DNA from: Muscardinus avellanarius
Taxonomy: Eukaryota; Chordata; Mammalia; Rodentia; Gliridae
Direction: 5' to 3'
NCBI GenBank assembly: GCA_963383645.1
Contig: OY726567.1
Coordinates: forward strand, 67,397,575-67,461,574
Length of the DNA stretch: 64,000 nt
The notes under the pieces are model-generated. The model made no database searches. It was not told where the DNA came from and saw only the letters and a list, made by a program, of their open reading frames with translations. The number at the start of each line of letters is the position of its first letter. Positions within the stretch are counted from its first letter, which is position 1. A program made the translations under genes and the position numbers. Below, one piece after another: positions 1-11,696 of this stretch.

Positions 1-289
1 CTCTGCCCCCTCAATCTCTGGCCCTGGTTGCCTTCCACATCTGCCTCCACTGCAGACCTTAGGTGCATGGATGATGTCCACCTTGTTTTTATGTTCCCAG
101 TACACACAACTCACATTGGCATAGACCATAACCTTCATATAGCCTTTCCATGTGGCCTGAAAAAATGGACACCAGATGAGAAGTGCCCTCGCCTTCTTCC
201 CTCAAACCCAATAAAGACCCAGAAAAAAGTTTTCCCCGTCTGTTCTTTAATTCCACAGAGATTAGAGAAGCCTCAGAGATCCTTAGCTC
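1..289. other. Unassigned sequence at window edge
   Basis: I see no gene, SINE or clear L1 piece here. Short open frames exist but have no recognisable domain. It may be the 5' flank of the candidate non-coding exon that follows. Confidence 0.3.
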
Positions 290-605
290 GGGTTTAAGGT
301 CGGCCCTCTGCTCATGTGCCAGTCCTGAGGGCGCAGGCAGCTTGTTGGTGCCCAGACTGCTCCTGGATCAGACACACTGGGAGTGGAGGAGTCAGGAGGG
401 GTCTCCGTGCTCCAGGTTCAGCACCACGGACAGCGCAGCAAGCCTGAACACAGATCAGGAGATGCCCTGGTCTTTTCAGGCATCACGCCTGAAAATTCTA
501 TCTTGCTGGGTTCTCAGGCCATCCCAGTTGTTGATCAGGCACTCCAAGGAAGGAAGAAGGCTACTGTATCTATTCTGACAGACCCACCTTACTGTAGCTA
601 CTCAG
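290..605 (+). other. Candidate 5' non-coding exon of OR1
   Basis: This stretch ends in a strong splice donor, CTCAG|GTAAGAGG, with the GT at 606-607. The sequence before the donor (TACTGTAGCTACTCAG) resembles that before the donors at 21642 and 53747 on the minus strand, which lie upstream of the paralogues OR2 and OR3. Further in, TTCAGCACCACGGACAGC (about 419-436) matches TTCAGCACCAAGAACAGC in the OR3 upstream block. Mammalian OR genes usually have one or more short 5' UTR exons spliced to an acceptor just before a single coding exon. The OR1 acceptor is at 7783-7784, which gives an intron of about 7.2 kb. The 5' boundary is not determined. Exon status is inferred from the donor and from three-way similarity. 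Confidence 0.5.
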
Positions 606-809
606 GTAAGAGGACTGGAAGGCTTACCTGTAAGGAGGGAGAGCAGTTTCAGAACGAGGAGGAGAGATGGCACAGCAATTCACTCTGTCAGGGGATGTGT
701 GTAATGTTTTCCTGGTTTTATTCCAAAAATCCTATAAATACCCCTGTGATGTTATATATTTAGTTTCTATATTACAGACAGAGAATCTTTCAGTTTAACA
801 GTAGCTTTA

Positions 810-1232
810 AGCTGGGCGTGGTGGAGCTCATCTGTAATCCCAGCACTTGGGAAGCTGAGACAGAAGGATTGAAGGCTCAAGGCCAGTCTCAGCAGCTTAA
901 TGAGACTCTCAACAACTTTAGCAAGACCATGTTTCAAAATAAAAAAAAATAAAAAGGGCTTGGGATATAGCTCAGAGGTAGAAGGCCCTTGGGTTCCACC
1001 CCCAGTACAATTTTTTTTAAAAGTAGTGTTAAGAAATTCTTAGTTATACTGGGCATGTTGGTGCCCACTTGTAATTCCAGTACTTGAGAGGCTGAAACAA
1101 GAGGATCGCGAGTTTGCAGCCAGCCTCAGCTACTTAGTAAGGAAACTCAGACCTTGTTTCAAAATAAAGAATAAAAATAGGGCTGATTGTAGCTTGGAGG
1201 TAAAAATGCCCTTGGGTTCCATCCCCAGTACC
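810..1232 (+). repeat. Two B1-ID composite SINEs
   Basis: There are two plus-strand copies, about 810-1012 and 1047-1232. Each has a B1-like head, an A-rich middle and an ID-type tail ending in the B-box-like CCCAGTAC. An A/G-rich tail follows the second (about 1233-1275). Both are diverged. Confidence 0.8.
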
Positions 1233-1283
1233 AGAAGAAAAAAGAAAGAAAAAAGAAAGGAAAGAAAAGAAATAATTTATTTT

Positions 1284-2255
1284 GGAAAGGTACCAAGGAA
1301 TGGTATAGTTGGCTCATATGATGGTTCCATTTCTAGTCTTCTGAGGGATCTCCATACTGATCTCCATAGTGGCTGAACTAATTTATAACCCAACCAACAG
1401 TGCATAAGCATTCTTATTTCTCCACATCATAGCCAGCATTTCTTATTGCTTGTATTCCTGATGATTGCCATTCTAACTGGACCAAGATGGAATCTCAATA
1501 TACTTTTGATTTGAATTTCCCTGATTGCTACTGGTGTTGAAAATTTTCATGAATTTATTGGCCATTTGTTTTTCTTCTTTTGAGAAATATCTGTTCAGTT
1601 CAATTGTCCATTTATTGATTGGGTTATTTGTTTTCCTAGTGTTAAGATTTTAGAGTTCTTTATATATCGCAGATATAATTCCTCTCAGCAGAATAGCTGG
1701 GAAAGATTTCTCATCCATTATGTTTCTTTTTATTTTTTAATTAATTATTTTATTATTTTTTATGGTACTTGGGATGGAACCCAGGGACATTCTACCTCCC
1801 AACTATACTCCCAGCCCTATTTTTTATTTTTTTATGTAGAAACAGGGTCTCACTTAGTCGCAAAGGGCCTTACTAAGTAGCTGAGGCTGTCCACAAACCG
1901 CGATCCTCCTTTCTCAGCCTCTCAAATGCTGGGATTACAAGCATGTGCCACCATGCTCGGCTAAAGTTTCTTTTTGGCAGTACTAGAGGTGGAACTCAGG
2001 GCCTTTTCTACCTCCAGGCTATACTCCCAGACCTATTTTATATTTTATTTGGAAACAGGGTCTCACTAAGTTGCTGAGAGCCTCACTAAGTAGCTGAGGC
2101 TGGCTTCGAACCTGTGTGATCCTCCTGTCTCAGCCTCCCAAGCACTGGGATTACAAGTGTATGCCACCACATACAGATTGGAGTTTCTTTTTAGACTTTT
2201 GATAATTTATTTTGCTGTGCAGAAACATTTCAATTTGATTCCATCTTATTTATGG
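1284..2255 (-). mobile_element. Old L1 3' region, interrupted by two SINEs
   Basis: The segments about 1284-1725 and 2185-2255 read as the reverse complement of an L1 ORF2 end and 3'UTR. Two minus-strand B1-ID SINEs (about 1762-1963 and 1975-2175) interrupt them. No frame is open. Confidence 0.65.
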
Positions 2256-2830
2256 ATTCTCACTCCAGTTAGAATAGCAAACAAAAATTACAAACAATAG
2301 GCCTGGTATGGTGGCACACACCTGTAGTTCCAGCATTTGAGAGGAGGCTGAGACAAGAAGATCATAGGTTCAAGGGAAGTTTCAGCAACTTAGTGAGAAC
2401 CTGTTTGAAAATAAAAAGGGCAGGGTGTGTACCTCAAAGAGAGAATGACCCTGAATTCAATCCTCAGTGCCTCTCCTCACACACACAAAAAATACAAACA
2501 CTAATACATGCTGGATAGGATGTGGAGAAATATGAACTCTTGTATACTATTGGTGTGATTGCTAATCAGTAAAACCACCATGAATACCATTATGGAAATA
2601 CCTTAAAAGACTAGAAAAGGAACCACCATATGTCTCAGCTACCACTCCTTGGTATCTTTCAAAAAGAATTAAAGTCAGAACACTATAGTGATACACACAT
2701 ATTCATGTTTTTAGCAGCACAATTCACAATAGTCAAATTGTAGAACCAACTTATGTGTACCTCAAAAGATGAATGAATAACAAGAATAGAGAATACTCTC
2801 TAGTTCCAGCCATTTTTCTGCAAATGACAT
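2256..2830 (+). mobile_element. Old L1 3'UTR fragment with inserted SINE
   Basis: This is plus-strand L1-like sequence: the block around GGATGTGGAGAAATATGAAC, then the block around CAGCACAATTCACAATAG. A plus-strand B1-ID SINE at about 2302-2475 splits it. Confidence 0.6.
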
Positions 2831-2876
2831 AATTTCATTGTTCTTTGTTGGTGAGTAAAATTTCACTGTGTATATA

Positions 2877-3245
2877 TGCCTTAGTGAGACCCTATTTCAA
2901 ATAAAAGGGCAGGGAGTGTAACTCAAAGACAGAATGACCCTGAGTTCAATCCCCAGTGCCTCTCCTCACAAAAAAGAATACAAACAATAATAATACATGC
3001 TGAATAGGATGTGGAGAAATATGAACTCCTGTTTGTTATTAGAATTGATAAAAGAAAAATTCAAATTATGCTATGCCCATGTATAAAGGTATCTCTACCA
3101 AACTCACTGTTATGTACATGGAGGGTGGGTAACGAAGAGGACCCAAAGAGAAACACACCAAGACATGTGTGCCTGTTTGTTTGTATGACTTTGAACCTCA
3201 CTACCATGTATAATTGCAAAGTACCAATAAAAGTATATGCATATA
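2877..3245 (+). mobile_element. SINE tail and L1 3' terminus
   Basis: A partial ID-type SINE end (2877-2965) is followed by an L1 3'UTR. The L1 part ends at the terminal block TGTATAATTGCAAAGTACCAATAAAAG, a variant of the L1 3' end seen repeatedly in this window. Confidence 0.6.
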
Positions 3246-3289
3246 TTTTTGAGAAGTATCTATTCAGTTCAACAGCACATATATAAATT

Positions 3290-3990
3290 TGTTAAAATAT
3301 AATATATATGTGTAGTTTCATAATTAAACAGTGAAAGATTAGAATATGATACAGGTACATGTGATTATAAACATGGAATTATATCTATCATATCAGGCTT
3401 TCTCTCAGGGATTTTTTGAAAAGGAATGTTTAGGCCAGGAGTGAAAATCTGGCCTTGCATTCCCACTGAGTGGGAATCTGGCAATATATAACCACACCTT
3501 TGTCTTTGCTGTGCAGCTCTTCTTCCTGATTATTCACAATTCTCTAGCTTTTAGAATTTGATTAATCCTCCAAAGGCAAGACAAAGCACCAGGTTCTATG
3601 TGAGATTTCCCCAGTCCTTCTGGAAGTGACCACTCCTTTTCAAACCTTGACCCTACCTTGCTGATGGTTCACATGGTAGCCTCCTCTTAGAAGATTAGCT
3701 CACTATCCTACACCAGACTATAGTTAAGAGGCCAGATCTGTGGTATGGATTCAAAGGTGTGCAACTTTCTTCACCAGCATCAGAGTCTAGAGGAATGATC
3801 GTGGCTCCAGAATCAGAGAGTGGCACTTGCTAGTTATTAACTGTATGAGTGCCATCAAGTTTCTTGTTTTCTTTTCTCTCCTTCCATTTTCCTTCTTTTC
3901 TCCTTCTCCACCTCTTCCTCCTCCTGCTCCTCCTTCTCCTGCTCCTCCTCCTTCTTCTCTCTTTCTCTTTATCACAGAAGATTGAAATTC
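3290..3990. other. Unassigned sequence with pyrimidine-rich tract
   Basis: No gene is seen. At about 3862-3972 lies an impure CTT/CCT tract. Its complement gives a low-complexity Gly/Glu/Lys-rich open frame that I do not regard as coding. Confidence 0.4.
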
Positions 3991-3992
3991 AA

Positions 3993-4145
3993 AACTAGGG
4001 GTACTCTATCTCTGAGCTATACCCCAGCCCTTTTTTACTTTGAAGCAGTGTCTTGATAAATTGCTGAGGACCTCATTAAATTGACCTTGCAGTGCTTCTG
4101 TCTCAGCGTCCCAAATACTGGGATTACACCACTGTTTCTGGTTCT
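3993..4145 (-). repeat. Diverged B1-ID SINE
   Basis: Minus-strand copy, from the ID tail through to the B1 head remnant at GGGATTACACCACTG. Confidence 0.65.
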
Positions 4146-4279
4146 TGTCAAGCTTCTTCATCTCTCTAAACTTTATTTCCTCTTCTGCAGAATGTTCACA
4201 ACATCCCTTAACTCATTTACATCTGGATTAATAAAACAATACACATCATAAAGATGATACCTACATTTGGAATGCACAT

Positions 4280-4560
4280 TATTTAATAATAACAGACAAT
4301 ATTTATTATTTACTATGTTCCAGAAGGTTGACACGTGGATAACCCCCAATGTGCAGGAATTGGAGATTTTGTGAGCATGTGCAGGCTGTTCATAGCTATT
4401 AACTGGAGTATCTAATGTTTAAAGACAATCCTATATGGTGGTGGGGGTATCATATCATTTACAATGAAGATAATTACACTCGTTTTTTTCAGAAGAGGCT
4501 ACAGGGAGTCAAACAGGTTAGGTAACTGTCCAAGTTTGGCCAGTAAGAAGCATCAGATGG
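4280..4560 (+). repeat. MIR-like remnant
   Basis: The core resembles MIR: TATTTACTATGTTCCAGAAG, and later AACAGGTTAGGTAACTGTCC. It is old and gapped. Confidence 0.45.
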
Positions 4561-4744
4561 AAAGCTCCTCTGGGAAGATAAAATCTTGCTACACATCTTT
4601 TGCTGTGTCTGCATGGCACATTGCTGTTACTGAGTGAATGTTTATAGGGCAAAACAAAATCCTAAATAGTTGGACACTCTGATTCTGGACTGGGAAATTC
4701 CCAAAGTGACTAATGAAACTAAACTTATTAATTTCTCTCTCCTT

Positions 4745-4925
4745 TGGTACTTGGAGTTAACCTATGGTCATTTTAGCTCCAAGTTACACCCTCAGTCATC
4801 CCCTTTTTATTTTGTTATTTTGAAACAGTCTTGATCAGTTATTAAGTTGGCCTTGAACCTGCGATCATTCTGTCTCAGTTTCACAAGTGCTGTTAGTATA
4901 GGCATGTCCCACAGTGCCTGGCAAT
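4745..4925 (-). repeat. B1-ID SINE
   Basis: A minus-strand diverged copy running from GGTACTTGGAGTTAACC to the head remnant near 4920. Confidence 0.65.
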
Positions 4926-5790
4926 TTACTGGTTTTGGGGGGGGGTAAGATACCCCCATTTCTTGGCATTAAATGTGGCTGACTATGGGATTTGAGCAGC
5001 AGGAGACCTCGTGGCAGAAACGAGGTTGGATCTTGGGTGAGGAGAATTATGAACAGAATGGTATTGGAGTATGAAGGAGTCCTGTTAGTGGAGGAAAAGA
5101 CGAGGAGTTCTTAGAACCAGGAGAGTTCAGCCACACAGTGCTGAAGCTGCTGGGCTGGGGCCACGTTCAGGACCAAGGACAGCGTCCACAGCCAGGCTCT
5201 CCCATTCTTCAGCATTTACCAAATGCCAACTATTGTGTCATATTTTTATTCATATCGTATTCCCATAACAACACTGATAGATAAGTATTAATATTGCCAT
5301 CTTAAAGGTATAGAAACAAATCGCTAAAGAGTCAAATAGTTCCCCCAAATCCCCCAGCAGTAAGAGAACACAGAATCAGCTTCCTAGGTCTGGTCAGCTC
5401 TAGAGCCCACTCTTTTCTTTCTGTGCCTCAAAACCTTTTAGTGATATATTATTTTCATTTCTTTGAAACATGTTGGCTAAAGAGGAAAATAAAATGATTC
5501 CTCCACTCTAGGAATGGGATGCTATGACTGGAAGGGCCCTTTGAAGGATCCAGTTTGGCAACTTCACATTATATAGGTGGAAACAGAAAATATCAATATG
5601 GATGCAAACATTGTGGCTGATGTCATCATGATGTGGTTAGAATGGATTTGATACTGGGTTGGAGCTCTATCATAGATGACTTTTCTGTAGGTAGAATTCT
5701 GTTTCCTCACCCTGATGACCTCCAAGTGATCATCTTTTTTAGCCTCATTTTACTAAGAAGAAATGAGAAACTTAGAAAATGGAAAGTGTA
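4926..5790. other. Unassigned, with a MIR-like block
   Basis: At about 5205-5400 a MIR-like block is visible (AAATGCCAACTATTGTG, then a degenerate CATAACAACACTGATAGATA). Nothing else is recognised. Confidence 0.35.
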
Positions 5791-6196
5791 CCTGGGCATG
5801 AAGGCACACATCTATAGTACTAGTACTTGGGAGGCTGAGACAGGAAGATTGCAGATTGGAGGACAGCCTCAGCCACTTAGCAAGGACCTCCACAACTTGG
5901 TGAGACCTTGTTAAAAATGAAAAATAAGCCAGGTGTGGTGGTGCAAGCTTGTAATCCCAGCATTTGGGAGGCTGAGACAGGAGGATCATGGTTCTCAGAC
6001 AGGCTCAGCTACTTAGTGAGGCCCTCTGCAACTTAGTGAGACCCTGTTTCAATATAAAGAATAAAAATAGGGCTGGGAGTGGCTTGAAGGTAGAATGCCC
6101 CTGGGTTCCATCCCCAGTACTGCAAAAAAAAAAAAAAAATAAGGCTGGGATGTAGCTTGGAGATAGATTGCTCTTGAATTCTATCCCCAGTACCAA

Positions 6197-6243
<47 letters not shown>

Positions 6244-6382
6244 GTAAATGGGCTGGGATGTAGCTCAGAACTATAAGACCCCTGGGTTCAATCCTTAGTA
6301 TCAAAATATATATAAAAATGGGGATTTGGCTGGGGGTGTAGCTCAGTGGTAGAATGCCCCTGGGTTTGATTCACAGTTCCAC
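5791..6382 (+). repeat. SINE cluster with (TAAA)n
   Basis: A partial B1-ID (5791-5915) is followed by a fuller copy (5927-6121) and three ID-type tRNA-like units (about 6140-6195, 6248-6302, 6328-6380). A (TAAA)n tract (6196-6245) lies between ID units. The last unit keeps A-box-like TAGCTCAGTGG. All are plus strand. Confidence 0.75.
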
Positions 6383-7135
6383 AAAGAAACAATCACAGTA
6401 TTATAATAAGCAAAACCCACAGCATTTCTGACCCTCAAGACTAGTGTTATTCTAACTATACTATATTGGATCCCTTCCAATTCAATACCCTTTGGAGGCT
6501 GATGATAAAGGTCACCTTGGAAGAATCCCAGTGCTCCTGGCCAACACTTGTTCCATTTGTATAGCACCTCTTGAGAGGAATAAGGCCTAGAAATACAACT
6601 TTGCTCCATTATGCATTAAAATACAGGTTCTGGGCACCTGCAGTATACTAGGCTATATGCTTCTTTGCTAGGTGTGGAGATTAAAGTTATGAGTAGGACA
6701 GAAACAGTTCTTGCTTTCATGAGATCCAAGTGAAGAGACCACAAGCAATTGAAAAACACACAAGGAATTCCAGGTGATAATAATTTCTTTGAAAGAAAAT
6801 AGTGGGGTACAGAAATAGAGAATAATGACACAGGGTTTGACACAGGATTTTCAAGAGAGGCTTATCAGAGGATAAAACGTTGAAATTGATGCCAAGGACA
6901 TCATCAATTCTCAGAAATGGGAAAAGCAAGGAAAGAGAAAAGAAACCTCATGTGGGAATTATATAAAGTCTAGAAAGATATAGAACATTTGAGGGCTTGG
7001 GGGAGGCTGGGGCTTCCATGGAAAACAGGAAGCTCCACCTGAGTGAAATATGAAGAATTTGGCAGGAATGAGAGCATTTGAGACAAGGAGATCATGTTAA
7101 GGACATTTTTTATTCTACCATCATCATCATCATCC
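6383..7135. other. Unassigned old sequence
   Basis: Mostly unrecognised. The region 6625-6900 has the look of an old interspersed element (GGGCACCTGCAGTATACTAG), but I cannot name it. No credible gene is seen. Confidence 0.3.
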
Positions 7136-7139
7136 TCAT

Positions 7140-7622
7140 CCTTGTCCTAGGGATTAAACCCAGAAGCATTCTACCTTCAAAGTTACCCAGTCCTTTTTTG
7201 TTTTGAAACAGGGTCTTGCTCAGTTGCTGAGGGCCTCACTAAGTTACTGAGGCTGGTCTTGAACCTGCAACTATCTTGTCTTAACTTCCAGGTACTAGTA
7301 TTACATGCATGTGCATGCCCAGAAGAAACTTGTTTATCTGAGAACAATCACCACCCCATGAAGGTTTTAAGCAGAGAGGAGTGATCCTAAGTGATCTATG
7401 ACTTTGAGAGACCCCACTAAAGCCGGGCATGGTGGCTCACGCTTGTAATCCTAGCATTTGGAAGGCTGAGGCAGGAGGATTATGGGTTGCAGACAGCCTC
7501 AGCTACTTAGGCCCTTTGCAACTCAGTGAGATCCTGTTTCAAAATAAAGAATAAAAAATAGGGCTGAGGGTATAGCTTGAAGGTAGAATGCATCTGGGTT
7601 CCATCACCAATACCATACAGAA
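7140..7622. repeat. Two B1-ID SINEs in opposite orientation
   Basis: A minus-strand copy lies at about 7140-7320 and a plus-strand copy at about 7422-7622. They sit in the inferred intron just before OR1. Confidence 0.75.
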
Positions 7623-7784
7623 ACACACAAAAAGATCCCACTAGCTTCTATAGAAGGCAAGTTTGGAATCATAAAGATCTCAGAAGAAGTTATTACTCAA
7701 GTAAAATAATGTCTGTGATCTAGGATGAGGCAATATGTGGAGAGACAGGCTTGCACATGTTCTGATCTGCTTTATTTATTTTAG

Positions 7785-8723
7785 ATGGAGCAGTACCCTG
7801 AGTTGGTCAACTTGACCAGAGTCCAGGAGTTCATCCTCCTGGGCTTGTCTACCAGGCTGGACATCAGGGACATCCTGTTTGCCATTTTCCTGTCCCTCTA
7901 CCTGTTGACCCTCTTGGAGAATATGCTCATTATCTACCTTATCTGTAGCCACAGTGAGCTCCGCAAGCCCATGTACTTCTTCCTGGGAAACCTCAGCTGC
8001 CTGGAGATGTGCTACGTGTCAGTGACCATGCCCACCCTGCTTGCGGGACTGTGGACAGGACCTTGCCATGTACCCTTCACAGTTTGCATGACCCAGCTCT
8101 TCTTCTTCATCTCCCTCATCTGCACTGAGTGCACCCTCCTGGCCTCCATGGCCTACGACCGCTATGTGGCCATCTGCCGCCCACTGCACTACCCTCTTCT
8201 CATGCGGCCCCAGGTCTGCCTGGCCTTGGCCGTGGCTTCCTGGCTGGGAGGGCTGCTGGTCTCCGTGATCAAGACGGCATGCATTGCCAGCCTGTCTTAC
8301 TGTGGCCCCAACATCCTCAACCACTTCTTCTGTGATGTCTCCCCTCTGCTCAACCTGTCCTGCACCCATGTGGCCCTCACTGAGCTGGTGGACTTCATCT
8401 CTGCCATCGTCATCCTCTGGGGTTCCCTTTTTGTAGCCTTGGCCTCCTATGTGGCCATCGGCAGGGCCGTGCTCCACATGCCCTCAGCTGCTGCCCGCCG
8501 CAAAGCCTTCTCCACCTGCGGCTCCCACCTGGTGGTCGTGGGCATCTTCTACTCTGCCACCATCTTCATCTATGCCCGGCCCAGCCGTATAGAAGCCATG
8601 GACCTCAACAAGGTGCTGTCAGTGACCTACACAGTGGTCACCCCCATGTGTAACCCTGTCATCTACTGCCTGAGGAACAAGGAGGTCCAGGCAGCTTTCC
8701 GCAGAACCTTACATGGGTCCTGA
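7785..8723 (+). CDS. Olfactory receptor OR1 (class II, OR6-like)
   Basis: This 312-residue seven-helix G-protein-coupled receptor should act in the ciliary membrane of olfactory neurons. It is intact. Visible motifs are an N-glycosylation site at N9-L-T11, TM1 with N46, PMYFFL at 63-68 in TM2, C101 and C183 for the extracellular disulfide, MAYDRYVAIC at 122-131, KAFSTCGSHL at 240-249 in TM6 and NPVIY at 290-294 in TM7. TTTATTTATTTTAG immediately precedes the ATG, a splice acceptor as expected for an OR coding exon, which supports this start. The protein aligns without gaps to OR3, with about 41 differences by eye. The OR6-like placement rests on remembered family features and is tentative. 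The ligand is unknown. Confidence 0.95.
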   Translation: MEQYPELVNLTRVQEFILLGLSTRLDIRDILFAIFLSLYLLTLLENMLIIYLICSHSELRKPMYFFLGNLSCLEMCYVSVTMPTLLAGLWTGPCHVPFTVCMTQLFFFISLICTECTLLASMAYDRYVAICRPLHYPLLMRPQVCLALAVASWLGGLLVSVIKTACIASLSYCGPNILNHFFCDVSPLLNLSCTHVALTELVDFISAIVILWGSLFVALASYVAIGRAVLHMPSAAARRKAFSTCGSHLVVVGIFYSATIFIYARPSRIEAMDLNKVLSVTYTVVTPMCNPVIYCLRNKEVQAAFRRTLHGS

Positions 8724-8814
8724 GTTGACCAGTGGACCAAGGCATGGGGGAAACTTCAAGGTATGAACATCCTGCATTTGTGACTTTGATGTAAGTCAGA
8801 TGCCGTAAATTTCA

Positions 8815-9420
8815 CCCTTTAAACATATACATTTTGGCAGTTCTTAACATGTTTACAAGGTTGTGCAACCAACACCCTCTCATTCTGGAACATATCCATC
8901 ACCTCCAAAAGAAACCTGTACAAATTAGAAGTCATCTTCAACATTCCCCCAATCCAGTCCCAAGAAACCACTCTTCTACTTTCTAGATCTGTAGATTTGC
9001 CTGTCCTGAACAATCCATGAAGTGTAATCACACAATATGTGAATTTCTGTGTCTTGCTTTTTCTGTGTGGTACAATGTTTTATTGTTCATTCATATTGTA
9101 GCATGTATCAGTACTTTATTCCATTTAATGACCAAATAATATTCCATTATATAGAAACCATGTATGTTTTTCATTGAGCAATTGGTAGACATAAGGGTTG
9201 TTTCTACTTTGGGCTATTGTGAATTAATTTTCTCATGAGCATTTGTTCATAATTTTTGAGTGAAAATAATGATTAAATCTATCATTATTATCATCAAAAC
9301 TCCATATTTGCAGTTTACTTGATTTTATGTCTAGATATAGGATTGCCAGGTCATATGTTAACTCTGTGGTTAATTTTTTGAGAAACTGCCAAGTTCTTCC
9401 CAAGGTGATCAATCTATTAT
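8815..9420 (-). mobile_element. Old L1 3' region
   Basis: The sequence reads as the reverse complement of an old mammalian L1 3' end: CATATCCATCACCTCCAAAAG, then ATTGCCAGGTCATATGTTAA and GAGAAACTGCCAAG. It is non-coding and lies just downstream of OR1. Confidence 0.6.
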
Positions 9421-9474
9421 TTATTTTAAATAAATAAAAAGGGCTGGGAACTGAACCAGGGCATTCTACTTCTT

Positions 9475-9942
9475 TTTTTTTTTTTTTTTTTGGTAGTACT
9501 TGGGGGTGGAACCCAGGGGCTTTCTACCTCCAGGCTACACCCCTAGCCCTATTTTTTATAATTTATTTGGAAACAGGGTCTCACTAAGTTGCTGAGAGCC
9601 TCACTAAGTAGCTGAGGCTGGCTTCGAACCTGTGTGATCCTCCTGCCTCAGCCTCCCAAGCACTGGGATCACAAGTGTGTGCCACCATGCCCAGCTGGCA
9701 TTCTACTTCTGAACTACACCCAACCTTTTTTATTTTATATTTATTTTAATTTTGGTGCTGGGATTGAACCCAGGGACATTCTACCTCTGAGCTATACTCC
9801 CATCCCCCCCTTTTTTGAACAGGGTCTCACTAAATTCCTGAAGGTCATGCTTAGTTGCTGAGGCTGGCCTTCAAGTTGAGATTCTCCTGCTGCCTCCCAA
9901 GTACTGGGATTACAAGTGTGTATACCACCATGACCAGTTTGG
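9475..9942 (-). repeat. Two B1-ID SINEs
   Basis: Minus-strand copies lie at about 9489-9695 and 9750-9935. The first starts after an 18-base T run, its A-tail in reverse. Confidence 0.8.
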
Positions 9943-9959
9943 TGAATACAAGTGGTTCA

Positions 9960-10510
9960 GATTCTCAAGGCTTTTTGTATAAGTTAAGTTTCCCTTCTAA
10001 AATGTACCATTTTTAGTACTCTCAAATTATCAAAACACTCTCATTTCTTTTGAGGCATTGTCATCATTATCACTTAAAGTTAAAAATTTTCTATGTAGTG
10101 AACAAGTAATTCCATGCAAATTTATCCCTTAAATTGTTCTTTTCTTTTATAATTCATTTATGTATTCGATTATAAAGGTAATCCAAACTTAAATGAAAAA
10201 ATTCAATATATAAAATAGAAAATATGAGTTTTCTATGGTCTCATCCTTAACACCGCTAACAATGTTTTATGGTGATATTTTCAGATTCTCTTCTAGATAC
10301 TTACTTATTAACACAAATAATGATTGAATCCATTATTATTCTCATTATTGTTTTACAAAACTCTGAGATACTCATATAATTGTTTCTCTTATTTTTAACT
10401 CAACAACCTACTTGGATCATCTCCCCATGTCAGTAGCCACAGGTCTAATTTAATCTTTTTAATGGATTCATATTTTTCACAGTATGAATACAATCCATTA
10501 AAATAATCTT
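9960..10510. other. Unassigned AT-rich sequence
   Basis: Possibly very old L1-type sequence (TTTAATGGATTCATATTTTTCACAG), but not securely assigned. No gene. Confidence 0.3.
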
Positions 10511-10514
10511 TTGG

Positions 10515-10717
10515 AGCCTGGTGCGGTGGCGCACGCTTGTAATCCCAGCATTCAGAAGGCTGATACCAGAGGATCATGGTTTGTGGACAGCCTCAGCTAC
10601 TTAGTGGGGCCCTCCGCAACCTAGTGAGACCCGGTTTCAAATATAAAGAATAGAAAATAGGGCAGAGGTTGTAGCTCGGAGGTCAAATGTCCCTGGGTTC
10701 CATCCCCAGACCTGCAA

Positions 10718-10749
<32 letters not shown>

Positions 10750-10865
10750 CTTTTGGAGGGCATTTGAGTTATTTCTAGTCATTTCCAAGAGATGGTGGTA
10801 TAGGTCAGCAGTAGAGCACTTCACTATCATACTCAAGGTTGTAGGTTCAATCCCCAGCACTACTC
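10515..10865 (+). repeat. B1-ID SINE, (AATA)n and tRNA-like unit
   Basis: A B1-ID SINE (10515-10715) is followed by (AATA)n (10716-10748). Then comes a tRNA-like unit (about 10790-10862) with GTTCAATCCCCAGCACT at its end. The last is SINE-derived, not a functional tRNA gene. Confidence 0.65.
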
Positions 10866-10954
10866 ACACACACTTACCAGTCATTCCCCAAAAGAAGAAA
10901 CACACATTCCAAATTTTACACTTTTCCAATAAGTATTCTTGTACATACATTTTT

Positions 10955-11145
10955 CTTGTACTGGAAACTGAACCCAGGAGTATTCTACCCACATCCCTGT
11001 TTTATTTTATTTTTGTGTTGTTTTTAAACAGAGTTTCACTAAGTTGCTGAGGGCCTTGCTAAGTTGCTGAGGCTGGCCTTGAACTTGTGATCCTCCTGTC
11101 TCAGTTTCAAGTACTGGGATTACAGGCATGCACCATCACTCTCTG
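10955..11145 (-). repeat. B1-ID SINE
   Basis: Minus-strand copy beginning at TGTACTGGAAACTGAACCC and ending near CATGCACCATCAC. Confidence 0.7.
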
Positions 11146-11366
11146 CTCTAGTACATAGGTCTTGTTTATTATACACACACATATTCTTGTTAAGTGTAAA
11201 TTGAGGGTTTCCAATCTTGATTTACATTTTTTGGGGGTAATGGAGAATTTCCGAATTTCCTGATCTTTCTGGCAGGTTATATGCTAGTTATGTTTCTTCA
11301 TCAATGATATTTCAGTCCACGACCACTTTCCTTTTGCTTTTCCTTTAGAATATTCCTATTTTTATA

Positions 11367-11369
<3 letters not shown>

Positions 11370-11419
<50 letters not shown>
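11370..11419. repeat. (TA)n microsatellite
   Basis: About 25 uninterrupted TA units, self-complementary and so able to extrude a cruciform. Confidence 0.95.
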
Positions 11420-11422
<3 letters not shown>

Positions 11423-11489
11423 CTCCTTGTGAGCACTTCCTCTGGGTTTCTATCTTCCTGAATACTTGCATTTGTGTCTTTTTTATTTT

Positions 11490-11696
11490 TGGTGGTATTG
11501 GGGATGGAACCCAGGGGCATTCTACCTCCAAGCTATATCCACAGACCAGACCTATTTATTTATTTTTATTTAGAAACAGGGTCTCATTAAGGTGCAGATG
11601 AACTCACTAAGTTGATGAGGTTGGTTTCAAACCGGTGATCCTCCTGTTTCAGCCTCCCAAGTACTGGGATTACAAGCGTGCGCCACCACCCCAGGC
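11490..11696 (-). repeat. B1-ID SINE that ends the OR2 reading frame
   Basis: This is a minus-strand SINE whose B1 head lies at the 3' end of OR2. The head segment reading GGTGGCGCACGCTTGTAAT on the minus strand supplies the last OR2 codons and the TAA stop (11670-11672). Confidence 0.85.

Noticed and set aside
8019..8477. 152-codon frame antisense to OR1 (likewise 45620-46129 over OR3 and 59701-61071 over OR4)
   Set aside because: These are shadow frames produced by the codon usage of the receptors on the other strand.
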